From Eutreptiella sp. 'Long Island Sound 2002' (taxonomy: Eukaryota > Euglenozoa > Euglenophyceae > Eutreptiales > Eutreptiaceae): a stretch of DNA of 64,000 nt. Below are positions 12,951 to 26,959 of this stretch, in pieces (the stretch's first letter is position 1; every line of letters begins with the position of its first letter). A program made the translations under genes and the position numbers. The stretch lies in contig OZ038380.1 of assembly GCA_964036045.1 (NCBI GenBank), positions 9,571,913 to 9,635,912 of the forward strand, in the 5' to 3' direction. Under the pieces are notes generated by a model, which saw only the letters and a program-made list of their open reading frames with translations, was not told the DNA's origin and searched no databases.

Positions 12951-13999
12951 GTGACCACAATGTGGGGCACAAAGTGTCACTGCAGCATTGCCGCAAAAAA
13001 CACATGGTGTGACCCCAGTTTTGTGTGCAATAATGATTTACCACAGTCCAATCATGACTTCTGCACAAAGGCTGCATGGCCAAGACCGAGCCAGTTTTGG
13101 GGCATAGTGGCCACAATGTGGGGCACAAACTGTGAGTGCAGCATTGCCGCAAAAAACACATGGTGAGACCCCAGTTTTGTGTGTAATACTGATTTACCAC
13201 AGTCCAATCATGACTTCTGCACAAAGGCTGCATGGCCAAGACCGAGCCAGTTTCGGAGCATTGTGACCACAACGAGGGGCACAAACTGTGAGTGCAGCAT
13301 TGCCGCAAAAAACACATGGTGAGACCCCAGTTTTGTGTGTAATAATGATTTACCACAGTCCAACCATGACTTCTGCACAAAGGATGCATGGCCAAGACCG
13401 AGCCAGTTTTGGGGCACAGTGGCCACAATGTGGGGCACAAACAGTGAGTGCAGCATTGCCGCAAAAAACACATGGTGAGACCCCTGTTTTGTGTGCAATA
13501 ATGATTTACCACAGTCCAACCATGACTTCTGCACAAAGGCTGCATGGCCAAGACCGAGCCAGTTTTGGAGCATTGTGACCACAATGAGGGGCACAAACTG
13601 TGAGTGCAGCATTGCCGCAAAAAACACATGGTTAGACCCCTGTTTTGTGTGTAATAATGATTTACCACAGTCCAACCATGACTTCTGCACAAAGGCTGCA
13701 TGGCCAAGACCGAGCCAGTTTTGGAGCATTGTGACCACAATGTGGGGCACAAACAGTGAGTGCAGCATTGCCGCAAAAAGCACATGGTTAGACCCCAGTT
13801 TTGTGTGTAATAATGATTTACCACAGTCCAACCATGACTTCTGTACAAAGGCTGCATGGCCAAGACCGAGCCAGTTTTGGAGCACAGTGGCCACAATGTG
13901 GGGCACAAACAGTGAGTGCAGCATTGCCGCAAAAAATACATGGTTAGACCCCAGTTTTGTGTGTAATAATGATTTACCACAGTCCAACCATGACTTCCG

Positions 14000-16900
14000 C
14001 ACAAAGGCTGCATGGCCAAGACCGAGCCAGCTTTGGGGCACAGTGGCCACAATGTGGGGCACAAACAGTGAGTGCAGCATTGCCGCAAAAAACACATGGT
14101 TAGACCCCAGTTTTGTGTGTAATACTGATTTACCACAGTCCAACCATGACTTCTGCACAAAAGCTGCATGGCCAAGACCGAGCCAGTTTTGGAGCATTGT
14201 GGCCACAATGTGGGGCACAAACAGTGAGTGCAGCATTGCCACAAAAAACACATGCTGAGACCCCAGTTTTGTGTGTAATAATGATTTACCACAGTCCAAC
14301 CATGACTTCCGCACAAAGGCTGCATGGCCAAGACCGAGCCAGCTTTGGGGCACAGTGGCCACAATGTGGGGCACAAACAGTGAGTGCAGCATTGCCGCAA
14401 AAAACACATGGTTAGACCCCAGTTTTGTGTGCAATAATGATTTACCACAGTCCAACCATGACTTCTGCACAAAGGCTGCATGGCCAAGACCGAGCCAGTT
14501 TTCGAGCATTGTGGCCACAATGTGGGGCACAAACAGTGAGTGCAGCATTGCCACAAAAAACACATGCTGAGACCCCAGTTTTGTGTGTAATAATGATTTA
14601 CCACAGTCCAACCATGACTTCCGCACAAAGGCTGCATGGCCAAGACCGAGCCAGCTTTGGGGCACAGTGGCCACAATGTGGGGCACAAACTGTGAGTGCA
14701 GCATTGCCGCAAAAAACACATGGTTAGACCGCAGTTTTGTGTGCGATAATGATTTACCACAGTCCAACCATGACTTCTGCACAAAGGCTGCATGGCCAAG
14801 ACCGAGCCAGTTTTGGAGCATTGTGACCACAATGTGGGGCACAAACAGTGAGTGCAGCATTGCCGCAAAAAACACATTGTTAGACCCCGGTTTTGTGTGC
14901 AATAAGGATTTACCACAGTCCAACCATGACTTCTGCACAAAGGCTGCATGGCCAAGACCGAGCCAGTTTTGGAGCATTGTGACCACAATGTGGGGCACAA
15001 ACTGTGAGTGCAGCATTGCCGCAAAAAACACATGGTTAGACCCCAGTTTTGTGTGCAATAATGATTTACCACAGTCCAACCATGACTTCTGCACAAAGGC
15101 TGCATGGCCAAGACCGAGCCAGTTTTCGAGCATTGTGGCCACAATGTGGGGCACAAACAGTGAGTGCAGCATTGCCACAAAAAACACATGCTGAGACCCC
15201 AGTTTTGTGTGTAATAATGATTTACCACAGTCCAACCATGACTTCCGCACAAAGGCTGCATGGCCAAGACCGAGCCAGCTTTGGGGCACAGTGGCCACAA
15301 TGTGGGGCACAAACTGTGAGTGCAGCATTGCCGCAAAAAACACATGCTGAGACCCCAGTCTTGTGTGTAATAATGATTTACCACAGTCCAATCATGACTT
15401 CTGCACAAAGGCTGCAGGGCCAAGACCGAGCCAGTTTTGGGGCACAGTGGCCACAATGTGGGGCACAAACAGTGAGTGCAGCATTGCCGCAAAAAACACA
15501 TGGTTAGACCCCGGTTTTGTGTGTAATAATGATTTACCACAGTCCAATCATGACTTCTGCACAAAGGCTGCATGGCCAAGACCGAGCCAGTTTTGGAGCA
15601 TTGTGACCACAATGTGGGGCACAAACAGTGAGTGCAGCATTGCCGCAAAAAACACATGGTTAGACCCCGGTTTTGTGTGTAATAATGATTTACCACAGTC
15701 CAATCATGACTTCTGCACAAAGGCTGCATGGCCAAGACCGAGCCAGTTTTGGAGCATTGTGACCACAATGTGGGGCACAAACTGTGAGTGCAGCATTGCC
15801 GCAAAAAACCCATGGTTAGACCCCAGTTTTGTGTGCAATAATGATTTACCACAGTCCAACCATGACTTCTGCACAAAGGCTGCATGGCCGGGACCGAGCC
15901 AGTTTTGGGGCACGGTGGCCACAATGTGGGGCACAAACAGTGAGTGCAGCATTGCCACAAAAAACACATGCTGAGACCCCAGTTTTGTGTGTAATAATGA
16001 TTTACCACAGTCCAACCATGACTTCTGCACAAAGGCTGCATGGCCAAGACCGAGCCAGCTTTGGGGCACAGTGGCCACAATGTGGGGCACAAACAGTGAG
16101 TGCAGCATTGCCGCAAAAAACACATGGTTAGACCCCGGTTTTGTGTGTAATAATGATTTACCACAGTCCAACCATGACTTCTGCACAAAGGCTGCATGGC
16201 CAAGACCGAGCCAGTTTTGGAGCATTGTGGCCACAATGTGGGGCACAAAGTGTGAGTGCAGCATTGCCGCAAAAAACACATGGTTAGACCCCAGTTTTGT
16301 GTGCAATAATGAGTTACCACAGTTCAACCATGACTTCTGCTCAAAGGCTGCATGGCCGGGACCGAGCCAGTTTTGGGGCACAGTGGCCACAATGTGGGGC
16401 ACAAACTGTGAGTGCAGCATTGCCGCAAAAAACACATGGTGTGACCCCAGTATTGTGTGTAATAATGATTTACCACAGTCCAACCATGACTTCTGCACAA
16501 AGGATGCATGGCCAAGACGGAGCCAGTTTTGGAGCATTGTGACCACAATGTGGGGCACAAACAGTGAGTGCAGCATTGCCGCAAAAAGCACGTTGTGAGA
16601 CCCCAGTTTTGTGTGCAATAATGATTTACCACAGTCCAACCATGACTTCTGCACAAAGGCTGCATGGCCGGGACCGAGCCAGTTTTGGGGCACAGTGGCC
16701 ACAATGTGGGGCACAAACTGTGAGTGCAGCATTGCCGCAAAAAACACATGGTTAGACCCCAGTTTTGTGTGCAATAATGATTTACCACAGTTCAACCATG
16801 ACTTCTGCACAAAGGCTGCATGGCCGGGACCGAGCCAGTTTTGGGGCACAGTGGCCACAATGTGGGGCACAAACTGTGAGTGCAGCATTGCCGCAAAAAA

Positions 16901-17060
16901 CACATGGTGTGACCCCAGTTTTGTGTGTAATAATGATTTACCACAGTCCAACCATGACTTCTGCACAAAGGATGCATGGCCAAGACCGAGCCAGTTTTGG
17001 AGCATTGTGACCACAATGTGGGGCACAAACTGTGAGTGCAGCATTGCCACAAAAAACACA
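14000..17060. repeat. Dimeric higher-order pattern marked by ATTGCCACAAAA
   Basis: Monomers with GCCACAAAA in place of GCCGCAAAA, followed by CATGCTGAGACC, start that motif at 14,238, 14,550, 15,174, 15,954 and 17,046. Spacings are 312, 624, 780 and 1,092 bp, which are 2, 4, 5 and 7 monomers. The following monomer usually has GACTTCCGCAC and CAGCTTTGGGGC, so a two-monomer unit was amplified and then diluted. The same dimer recurs at 59,012, 59,324, 60,884, 61,196 and 61,976. Confidence 0.75.
14195..14210. other. 16-bp perfect palindrome at a monomer junction (example)
   Basis: CATTGTGGCCACAATG equals its own reverse complement. It spans the last four bases of one monomer and the first twelve of the next, and it recurs wherever a monomer ending AGCATT meets one starting GTGGCC. 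The GTGACC form has a broken centre, and junctions ending GCATA have one mismatched pair. The core GTGGCCAC is an 8-bp palindrome. It may form a short hairpin or bind a dimeric protein, but neither is shown. Confidence 0.8.
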
Positions 17061-17725
17061 TGCTGAGACCCCAGTTTTGTGTGTAATAATGATTTACCAC
17101 AGTCCAACCATGACATCCGCACAAAGGCTGCATGGCCAAGACCGAGCCAGCTTTGGGGCACAGTGGCCACAATGTGGGGCACAAACAGTGAGTGCAGCAT
17201 TGCCGCAAAAAACACATGGTTAGACCCCGGTTTTGTGTGTAATAATGATTTACCACAGTCCAACCATGACTTCTGCACAAAGGCTGCATGGCCAAGACCG
17301 AGCCAGTTTTGGAGCATTGTGGTCACAATGTGGGGCACAAACTGTGAGTGCAGCATTGCCGCAAAAAACACATGGTTAGACCCCAGTTTTGTGTGCAATA
17401 ATGATTTACCACAGTCCAACCATGACTTCTGCACAAAGGCTGCATGGCCGGGACCGAGCCAGTTTTGGGGCACAGTGGCCACAATGTGGGGCACAAACTG
17501 TGAGTGCAGCATTGCCGCAAAAAACACATGGTGTGACCCCAGTTTTGTGTGTAATAATGGTTTACCACAGTCCAACTATGACTTCTGCAAAAAGGATGCA
17601 TGGCCAAGACCGAGCCAGTTTTGGAGCATTGTGACCACAATGTGGGGCACAAACAGTGAGTGCAGCATTGCCGCAAAAAGCACGTGGTGAGACCCCAGTT
17701 TTGTGTGTAATAATGATTTACCACA
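16620..17725. repeat. Long-range duplicated block, copy 1
   Basis: This block matches about 61,550-62,655 at a constant offset of 44,930 bp (288 monomers plus 2 bp of accumulated indels). Shared ordered variants are CATGGCCGGGACC, CATGGTGTGACC, AAAGGATGCATGG, GCCACAAAAAAC with CATGCTGAG, GACCCCGGTTTTG and GCACGTGGTGAG. Small differences exist, for example AGTTCAACC here against AGTCCAACC there. Similarity drops after GCACGTGGTGAG. Confidence 0.8.
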
Positions 17726-17780
17726 GTCCAACCATGACTTCTGCACAAAGGCTGCATGGCCAAGACCGAGCCAGTTTTGG

Positions 17781-18300
17781 GGCATAGTGGCCACAATGTG
17801 GGGCACGAACTGTGAGTGCAGCATTGCCGCAAAAAACATACGGTGAGGCCCCAGTTTTGTGTGTAATAATGATTTACCACAGTCCAATCATGACTTCTGC
17901 ACAAAAACTGCATGGCCAAGACCGAGCCAGTTTTGGGGCACAGTGGCCACAATGTGGGGCACAAACTGTGAGTGCAGCATTGCCGCAAAAAACACATGGT
18001 TAGACCCCAGTTTTGTGTGTAATAATGATTTACCACAGTCCAATCATGACTTCTGCACAAAAACTGCATGGCCAAGACCGAGCCAGTTTTGGGGCATAGT
18101 GGCCACAATGTGGGGCACAAAGTGTGAGTGCAGCATTGCCGCAAAAAACATACGGTGAGGCCCCAGTTTTGTGTGTAATAATGATTTACCACAGTCCAAT
18201 CATGCCTTCTGCACAAAAACTGCATGGCCAAGACCGAGCCAGTTTTGGCGCATAGTGGCCACAATGTGCGGCACAAACTGTGAGTGCAGCATTGCCGCAA
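17781..18300. repeat. Type A island inside type B
   Basis: About three monomers with CATACGGTGAGG, AAAACTG and GGCATAGTGGCC sit between type B monomers. The transition is abrupt on both sides. This is the expected footprint of conversion or a small unequal exchange with a type A part of the array. Rare marks are CATGCCTTCTGC and TTTTGGCGCATAG near 18.2 kb. Confidence 0.75.
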
Positions 18301-19034
18301 AAAACACATGGTGAGACCCCTGTTTTGTGTGCAATAATGATTTACCACAGTGCAACCATGACTTCTGCACAAAGGCTGCATGGCCAAGACCGAGCCAGTT
18401 TTGGAGCATTGTGACCACACTGTGGGGCACAAACTGTGAGTGCAGCATTGCCGCAAAAAACACATGCTGAGACCCCAGTTTTGTGTGCAATAATGATTTA
18501 CCACAGTCCAATCATGACTTCAGCACAAAGGCTGCATGGCCAAGACCGAGCCAGTTTTGGGGCATTGTGACCACAATGTGGGGCACAAACAGTGAGTGCA
18601 GCATTGCCGCAAAAAACACATGGTGAGACCCCAGTCTTGTGTGTAATAATGATTTACCACAGTCCAACCATGACTTCTGCACAAAGGCTGCATGCCCAAG
18701 ACCGAGCCAGTTTTGGAGCATTGTGACCACACTGTGGGGCACAAACTGTGAGTGCAGCATTGCCGCAAAAAACACATGCTGAGACCCCAGTTTTGTGTGC
18801 AATAATGATTTACCACAGTCCAATCATGACTTCTGCACAAAGGCTGCATGGCCAAGACCGAGCCAGTTTTGGGGCATTGTGACCACAATGTGGGGCACAA
18901 ACTGTGAGTGCAGCATTGCCGCAAAGAACACATGGTGAGACCCCAGTTTTGTGTGTGATAATGATTTACCACAGTCAAAACATGACCTCTGCACAAAAAC
19001 TGCATGGCCAAGACCGAGCCAGTTTTGGGGCACA

Positions 19035-19191
19035 GTGGCCACAATGTGGGGCACAAACAGTGAGTGCAGCATTGCCGCAAAAAACACATGGTTAGACCCC
19101 AGTTTTGTGTGTAATAATGATTTACCACAGTCCAACCATGACTTCTGCACAAAGGCTGCATGGCCAAAAGCCGAGCCAGTTTCGGGGCACA
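19035..19191. repeat. Length-variant monomer, 157 bp (unique site)
   Basis: The extra base lies in TGGCCAAAAGCCGAGCC, where other copies read TGGCCAAGACCGAGCC. This is the only length change I found outside the A-run, the T-run and the GACTTCTG site. It shifts the phase by +1 and breaks the minus-strand repeat frame. Confidence 0.9.
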
Positions 19192-19679
19192 GTGGCCACA
19201 ATGTGGGGCACAAACTGTGAGCTCAGCATTGCCGCAAAAAAGACATGGTGAGACCCCAGTTTGGTGTGTAGTAATGATTTACCACAGTCCAACCATGACT
19301 TCTGCACAAAGTCTGCATGGCCAAGACCGAGCCAGTTTTGGGGCACAGTGGCCACAATGTGGGGCACAAACTGTGAGTGCAGCATTGCCGCAAAAATCAG
19401 ATGGTTAGACCCCAGTTTTGTGTGTAATAATGATTTACCACAGTCCAACCATGACTTCTGCACAAAGGCTGCATGGCCAAGACCGAGCCAGTTTTGGAGC
19501 ATTGAGACCACAATGAGGGGCACAAACTGTGAGTGCAGCATTGCCGCAAAAAACACATGGTTAGACCCCAGTTTTGTGTGTAATAATGATTTACCACAGT
19601 CCAACCATGACTTCTGCACAAAGGCTGCATGGCCAAGACCGACCCAGTTTTGGGGCACAGTGGCCACAATGTGGGGCAC

Positions 19680-22600
19680 AAACAGTGAGTGAAGCATTGC
19701 TGCAAAAAACACATGCTGAGACCCCAGTTTTGTGTGTAATAATGATTTACCACAGTCCAACCATGACTTCTGCACAAAGGCTGCATGGCCAAGACCGAGC
19801 CAGTTTTGGAGCATTGTGACTACAATGTGGGGCACAAACTGTGAGTGCAGCATTGCCGCAAAAAACACATGGTGAGGCCCCAGTTTTGTGTGTAATAATG
19901 ATTTACCACAGTCCAATCATGACTTCTGCACAAAGGCTGCATGGCCAAGACCGAGCCAGCTTTGGGGCACAGTGGCCACAATGTGGGGCACAAACAGTGA
20001 GTGCAGCATTGCCGCAAAAAACACATGGTGAGACCCCAGTTTTGTGTGCAATAATGATTTACCACAGTCCAACCATGACTTCTGCACAAAGGCTGCATGG
20101 CCAAGACCGAGCCAGTTTTGGAGCATTGTGACCACAATGTGGGGCACAAACAGTGAGTGCAGCATTGCCGCAAAAAACACATGGTGTGACCCCAGTTTTG
20201 TGTGCAATAATGCTTTACCACAGTCCAATCATGACTTCTGCACAAAGGCTGCATGGCCAAGACCGAGCCAGTTTTGGGGCACAGTGGCCACAACGTGGGG
20301 CACAAACTGTGAGTGCAGCATTGCCGCAAAAAACACATGCTGAGACCCCAGTCTTGTGTGTAATAATGATTTACCACAGTCCAACCATGACTTCTGCACA
20401 AAGGCTGCATGGCCAAGACCGAGCCAGTTTTGGAGCATTGTGACCACAATGTGGGGCACAAACAGTGAGTGCAGCATTGCCGCAAAAAACACATGGTGTG
20501 ACCCCAGTTTTGTGTGCAATAATGCTTTACCACAGTCCAATCATGACTTCTGCACAAAGGCTGCATGGCCAAGACCGACCCAGTTTTGGGGCACAGTGGC
20601 CACAATGTGGGGCACAAACAGTGAGTGAAGCATTGCTGCAAAAAACACATGCTGAGACCCCAGTTTTGTGTGCAATAATGATTTACCACAGTCCAACCAT
20701 GACTTCTGCACAAAGGCTGCATGGCCAAGACCGACCCAGTTTTGGGGCACAGTGGCCACAATGTGGGGCACAAACAGTGAGTGAAGCATTGCTGCAAAAA
20801 ACACATGCTGAGACCCCAGTTTTGTGTGTAATAATGATTTACCACAGTCCAACCATGACTTCTGCACAAAGGCTGCATGGCCAAGACCGAGCCAGTTTTG
20901 GAGCATTGAGACCACAATGAGGGGCACAAACTGTGAGTGCAGCATTGCCGCAAAAAACACATGGTTAGACCCCAGTTTTGTGTGTAATAATGATTTACCA
21001 CAGTCCAACCATGACTTCTGCACAAAGGCTGCATGGCCAAGACCGACCCAGTTTTGGGGCACAGTGGCCACAATGTGGGGCACAAACAGTGAGTGAAGCA
21101 TTGCTGCAAAAAACACATGCTGAGACCCCAGTTTTGTGTGTAATAATGGTTTACCACAGTCCAACCATGACTTCTGCACAAAGGCTGCATGGCCAAGACC
21201 GAGCCAGTTTTGGAGCATTGTGACTACAATGTGGGGCACAAACTGTGAGTGCAGCATTGCCGCAAAAAACAAATGGTTAGACCCCAGTTTTGTGTGTAAT
21301 AATGATTTACCACAGTCCAACCATGACTTCTGCACAAAGGCTGCATGGCCAAGACCGAGCCAGCTTTGGAGCATTGTGACCACAATGTGGGGCACAAACA
21401 GTGAGTGCAGCATTGCCGCAAAAAACACATGGTGAGACCCCAGTTTTGTGTGCAATAATGATTTACCACAGTCCAACCATGACTTCTGCACAAAGGCTGC
21501 ATGGCCAAGACCGAGCCAGTTTTGGAGCATTGTGACCACAATGTGGGGCACAAACAGTGAGTGCAGCATTGCCGCAAAAAACACATGGTGTGACCCCAGT
21601 TTTGTGTGCAATAATGCTTTACCACAGTCCAATCATGACTTCTGCACAAAGGCTGCATGGCCAAGACCGAGCCAGTTTTGGGGCACAGTGGCCACAACGT
21701 GGGGCACAAACTGTGAGTGCAGCATTGCCGCAAAAAACACATGCTGAGACCCCAGTCTTGTGTGTAATAATGATTTACCACAGTCCAACCATGACTTCTG
21801 CACAAAGGCTGCATGGCCAAGACCGAGCCAGTTTTGGGGCACAGTGCCCACAATGTGGGGCACAAAGTGTGAGTGCAGCATTGCCGCAAAAAACATACGG
21901 TGAGACCCCAGTTTTGTGTGTAATAATGATTTACCACAGTCGAATCATGACTTCTGCACAAAGGCTGCATGGCCAAGACCCAGTCAGTTTTGGGGCACAG
22001 TGGCCACAATGTGGGGCACAAACTGTGAGTGCAGCATTGCCGCAAAAAACACATGGTGAGACCCCTGTTTTGTGTGCAATAATGATTTACCACAGTCCAA
22101 CCATGACTTCTGCACAAAGGCTGCATGGCCAAGACCGAGCCAGTTTCGGGGCACAGTGGCCACAATGTGGGGCACAAACTGTGAGCTCAGCATTGCCGCA
22201 AAAAAGACATGGTGAGACCCCAGTTTGGTGTGTAGTAATGATTTACCACAGTCCAACCATGACTTCTGCACAAAGGCTGCATGGCCAAGACCGAGCCAGT
22301 TTTGGGGCACAGTGGCCACAATGTGGGGCACAAACTGTGAGTGCAGCATTGCCGCAAAAATCACATGGTTAGACCCCAGTTTTGTGTGTAATAATGATTT
22401 ACCACAGTCCAACCATGACTTCTGCACAAAGGCTGCATGGCCAAGACCGACCCAGTTTTGGGGCACAGTGGCCACAATGTGGGGCACAAACAGTGAGTGA
22501 AGCATTGCTGCAAAAAACACATGCTGAGACCCCAGTTTTGTGTGTAATAATGATTTACCACAGTCCAACCATGACTTCTGCACAAAGGCTGCATGGCCAA

Positions 22601-25600
22601 GACCGAGCCAGTTTTGGAGCATTGTGACCACAATGTGGGGCACAAACTGTGAGTGCAGCATTGCCGCAAAAAACACATGGTGAGGCCCCAGTTTTGTGTG
22701 TAATAATGATTTACCACAGTCCAATCATGACTTCTGCACAAAGGCTGCATGGCCAAGACCGAGCCAGCTTTGGGGCACAGTGGCCACAATGTGGGGCACA
22801 AACAGTGAGTGCAGCATTGCCGCAAAAAACACATGGTGAGACCCCAGTTTTGTGTGCAATAATGATTTACCACAGTCCAACCATGACTTCTGCACAAAGG
22901 CTGCATGGCCAAGACCGAGCCAGCTTTGGAGCATTGTGACCACAATGTGGGGCACAAACAGTGAGTGCGGCATTGCCGCAAAAAACACATGGTGAGACCC
23001 CAGTTTTGTGTGCAATAATGATTTACCACAGTCCAACCATGACTTCTGCACAAAGGCTGCATGGCCAAGACCGAGCCAGTTTTGGAGCATTGTGACCACA
23101 ATGTGGGGCACAAACAGTGAGTGCAGCATTGCCGCAAAAAACACATGGTGTGACCCCAGTTTTGTGTGCAATAATGCTTTACCACAGTCCAATCATGACT
23201 TCTGCACAAAGGCTGCATGGCCAAGACCGAGCCAGTTTTGGGGCACAGTGGCCACAACGTGGGGCACAAACTGTGAGTGCAGCATTGCCGCAAAAAACAC
23301 ATGCTGAGACCCCAGTCTTGTGTGTAATAATGATTTACTACAGTCCAACCATGACTTCTGCACAAAGGCTGCATGGCCAAGACCGAGCCAGTTTTCGGGC
23401 ACAGTGCCCACAATGTGGGGCACAAAGTGTGAGTGCAGCATTGCCGCAAAAAACATACGGTGAGGCCCCAGTTTTGTGTGTAATAATGATTTACCACAGT
23501 CGAATCATGACTTCTGCACAAAGGCTGCATGGCCAAGACCCAGTCAGTTTTGGGGCACGGTGGCCACAATGTGGGGCACAAACTGTGAGTGCAGCATTGC
23601 CGCAAAAAACACATGGTGAGACCCCTGTTTTGTGTGCAATAATGATTTACCACAGTCCAACCATGACTTCTGCACAAAGGCTGCATGGCCAAGACCCAGT
23701 CAGTTTTGGGGCACAGTGGCCACAATGTGGGGCACAAACAGTGAGTGCAGCATTGCCGCAAAAAACACATGGTTAGACCCCTGTTTTGTGTGCAATAATG
23801 ATTTACCACAGTCCAACCATGACTGCTGCACAAAGGCTGCATGGCCAGGACCGAGCCAGTTTTGGGGCACAGTGGCCACAATGTGGGGCACAAACTGTGA
23901 GTGCAGCATTGCCGCAAAGAACACATGGTGAGACCCCAGTTTTGTGTGTGATAATGATTTACCACAGTCAAAACATGACCTCTGCACAAAAACTGCATGG
24001 CCAAGACCGAGCCAGTTTTGGGGCACAGTGGCCACAATGTGGGGCACAAACAGTGAGTGCAGCATTGCCGCAAAAAACACATGGTTAGACCCCAGTTTTG
24101 TGTGTAATAATGGTTTACCACAGTCCAACCATGACTTCTGCACAAAGGCTGCATGGCCAAGACCGAGCCAGTTTCGGGGCACAGTGGCCACAATGTGGGG
24201 CACAAACTGTGAGCTCAGCATTGCCGCAAAAAAGACATGGTGAGACCCCAGTTTGGTGTGTAGTAATGATTTACCACAGTCCAACCATGACTTCTGCACA
24301 AAGGCTGCATGGCCAAGACCGAGCCAGTTTTGGGGCACAGTGGCCACAATGTGGGGCACAAACTGTGAGTGCAGCATTGCCGCAAAAATGACATGGTTAG
24401 ACCCCAGTTTTGTGTGTAATAATGATTTACCACAGTCCAACCATGACTTCTGCACAAAGGCTGCATGGCCAAGACCGAGCCAGTTTTGGAGCATTGAGAC
24501 CACAATGAGGGGCACAAACTGTGAGTGCAGCATTGCCGCAAATAACACATGGTTAGACCCCAGTTTTGTGTGTAATAATGATTTACCACAGTCCAACCAT
24601 GACTTCTGCACAAAGGCTGCATGGCCAAGACCGACCCAGTTTTGGGGCACAGTGGCCACAATGTGGGGCACAAACAGTGAGTGAAGCATTGCTGCAAAAA
24701 ACACATGCTGAGACCCCAGTTTTGTGTGTAATAATGATTTACCACAGTCCAACCATGACTTCTGCACAAAGGCTGCATGGCCAAGACCGAGCCAGTTTTG
24801 GAGCATTGTGACCACAATGTGGGGCACAAACTGTGAGTGCAGCATTGCCGCAAAAAACACATGGTGAGGCCCCAGTTTTGTGTGTAATAATGATTTACCA
24901 CAGTCCAATCATGACTTCTGCACAAAGGCTGCATGGCCAAGACCGAGCCAGCTTTGGGGCACAGTGGCCACAATGTGGGGCACAAACAGTGAGTGCAGCA
25001 TTGCCGCAAAAAACACATGGTTAGACCCCAGTTTTGTGTGCAATAATGATTTACCACAGTCCAACCATGACTTCTGCACAAAGGCTGCATGGCCAAGACC
25101 GAGCCAGTTTTGGAGCATTGTGACCACAATGTGGGGCACAAACAGTGAGTGCAGCATTGCCGCAAAAAACACATGGTGTGACCCCAGTTTTGTGTGCAAT
25201 AATGCTTTACCACAGTCCAATCATGACTTCTGCACAAAGGCTGCATGGCCAAGACCGAGCCAGTTTTGGAGCATTGTGACCACAATGAGGGGCACAAACT
25301 GTGAGTGCAGCATTGCCGCAAAAAACAAATGGTTAGACCCCAGTTTTGTGTGTAATAATGATTTACCACAGTCCAACCATGACTTCTGCACAAAGGCTGC
25401 ATGGCCAAGACCGAGCCAGCTTTGGAGCATTGTGACCACAATGTGGGGCACAAACAGTGAGTGCAGCATTGCCGCAAAAAACACATGGTGAGACCCCAGT
25501 TTTGTGTGCAATAATGATTTACCACAGTCCAACCATGACTTCTGCACAAAGGCTGCATGGCCAAGACCGAGCCAGTTTTGGAGCATTGTGACCACAATGT

Positions 25601-26200
25601 GGGGCACAAACAGTGAGTGCAGCATTGCCGCAAAAAACACATGGTGTGACCCCAGTTTTGTGTGCAATAATGCTTTACCACAGTCCAATCATGACTTCTG
25701 CACAAAGGCTGCATGGCCAAGACCGAGCCAGTTTTGGGGCACAGTGGCCACAACGTGGGGCACAAACTGTGAGTGCAGCATTGCCGCAAAAAACACATGC
25801 TGAGACCCCAGTCTTGTGTGTAATAATGATTTACCACAGTCCAACCATGACTTCTGCACAAAGGCTGCATGGCCAAGACCGAGCCAGTTTTGGGGCACAG
25901 TGCCCACAATGTGGGGCACAAACTGTGAGTGGAGCATTGCCGCAAAAAACATACGGTGAGGCCCCAGTTTTGTGTGTAATAATGATTTACCACAGTCGAA
26001 TCATGACTTCTGCACAAAGGCTGCATGGCCAAGACCCAGTCAGTTTTGGGGCACAGTGGCCACAATGTGGGGCACAAACTGTGAGTGCAGCATTGCCGCA
26101 AAAAACACATGGTGAGACCCCTGTTTTGTGTGCAATAATGATTTACCACAGTCCAACCATGACTTCTGCACAAAGGCTGCATGGCCAAGACCCAGTCAGT
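19680..26200. repeat. Variable long-period higher-order repeats (9 to 18 monomers)
   Basis: Several ordered marker sets recur. GTGAGTGAAGCATTGCTGC starts at 19,685, 20,621, 20,777, 21,089, 22,493 and 24,677. CAACGTGGGG starts at 20,291, 21,695, 23,255 and 25,751, at spacings of 9, 10 and 16 monomers, and in the last three places GTCTTGTGTG, AGTGCCCACAATG, AGTCGAATCATG and CCCAGTCAG follow. GAGCTCAGC plus GTTTGGTGTGTAGTAATG occurs near 19.2, 22.2 and 24.2 kb. The order is kept but spacing varies, so whole blocks were duplicated and then trimmed or extended by whole monomers. Confidence 0.75.
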
Positions 26201-26959
26201 TTTGGGGCACAGTGGCCACAATGTGGGGCACAAACAGTGAGTGCAGCATTGCCGCAAAAAACACATGGTGAGACCCCTGTTTTGTGTGCAATAATGATTT
26301 ACCACAGTCCAACCATGACTGCTGCACAAAGGCTGCATGGCCAAGACCGAGCCAGTTTTGGGGCACAGTGGCCACAATGTGGGGCACAAACTGTGAGTGC
26401 AGCATTGCCGCAAAAGACACACTTTGAGACCCCTGTTTTGTGTGCAATAATGATTTACCACAGTCCAATCATGACTTCTGCACAAAGGCTGCATGGCCAA
26501 GACCGAGCCAGTTTTGAAGCATTGTGACCACAATGTGGGGCACAAACAGTGAGTGCAGCATTGCCGCAAAAAACACATGGTGTGACCCCTGTTTTGTGTG
26601 CAATAATGATTTACCACAGTCCAACCATGACTTCTGCACAAAGGCTGCATGGCCAAGACCGAGCCAGTTTTGGAGCATTGTGACCACACTGTGGGGCACA
26701 AACTGTGAGTGCAGCATTGCCGCAAAAAACACATGCTGAGACCCCAGTTTTGTGTGCAATAATGATTTACCACAGTCCAATCATGACTTCTGCACAAAGG
26801 CTGCATGGCCAAGACCGAGCCAGCTTTGGGGCACAGTGGCCACAATGTGGGGCACAAACAGTGAGTGCAGCATTGCCGCAAAAAACACATGGTGAGACCC
26901 CAGTTTGGTGTGTAATAATGATTTACCACAGTCCAATCATGACTTCTGCACAAAAACTG

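Larger units (their letters stand above)
11151..17780. repeat. Type B monomer domain
   Basis: Nearly all monomers carry AAAGGCTG and CACATGG, with junctions of AGCATTGTGACC, AGCATTGTGGCC or GGCACAGTGGCC. Variants characteristic of this part are ACAATGAGGGG (11.8-13.6 kb), GCACGTGCTGAG with an extra T, ATTGCCACAAAA with ACATGCTGAG, CATGGCCGGGACC (15.9-17.5 kb) and CACATGGTGTGACC. The same set returns at about 50-63 kb, so the two regions share recent ancestry. Confidence 0.8.
18301..26900. repeat. Type B monomer domain with long-period repeats
   Basis: AAAGGCTG monomers fill this stretch apart from isolated AAAACTG copies near 19.0 and 24.0 kb. The start holds two copies of a two-monomer unit, about 18.33 and 18.65 kb, marked by CACACTGTGGGG and ACATGCTGAG. 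The rest is built from the long repeats described separately for 19.7-26.2 kb. Towards the end, CCCAGTCAG and CTGCTGCACAAAG variants appear that continue into the next domain. Confidence 0.75.
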
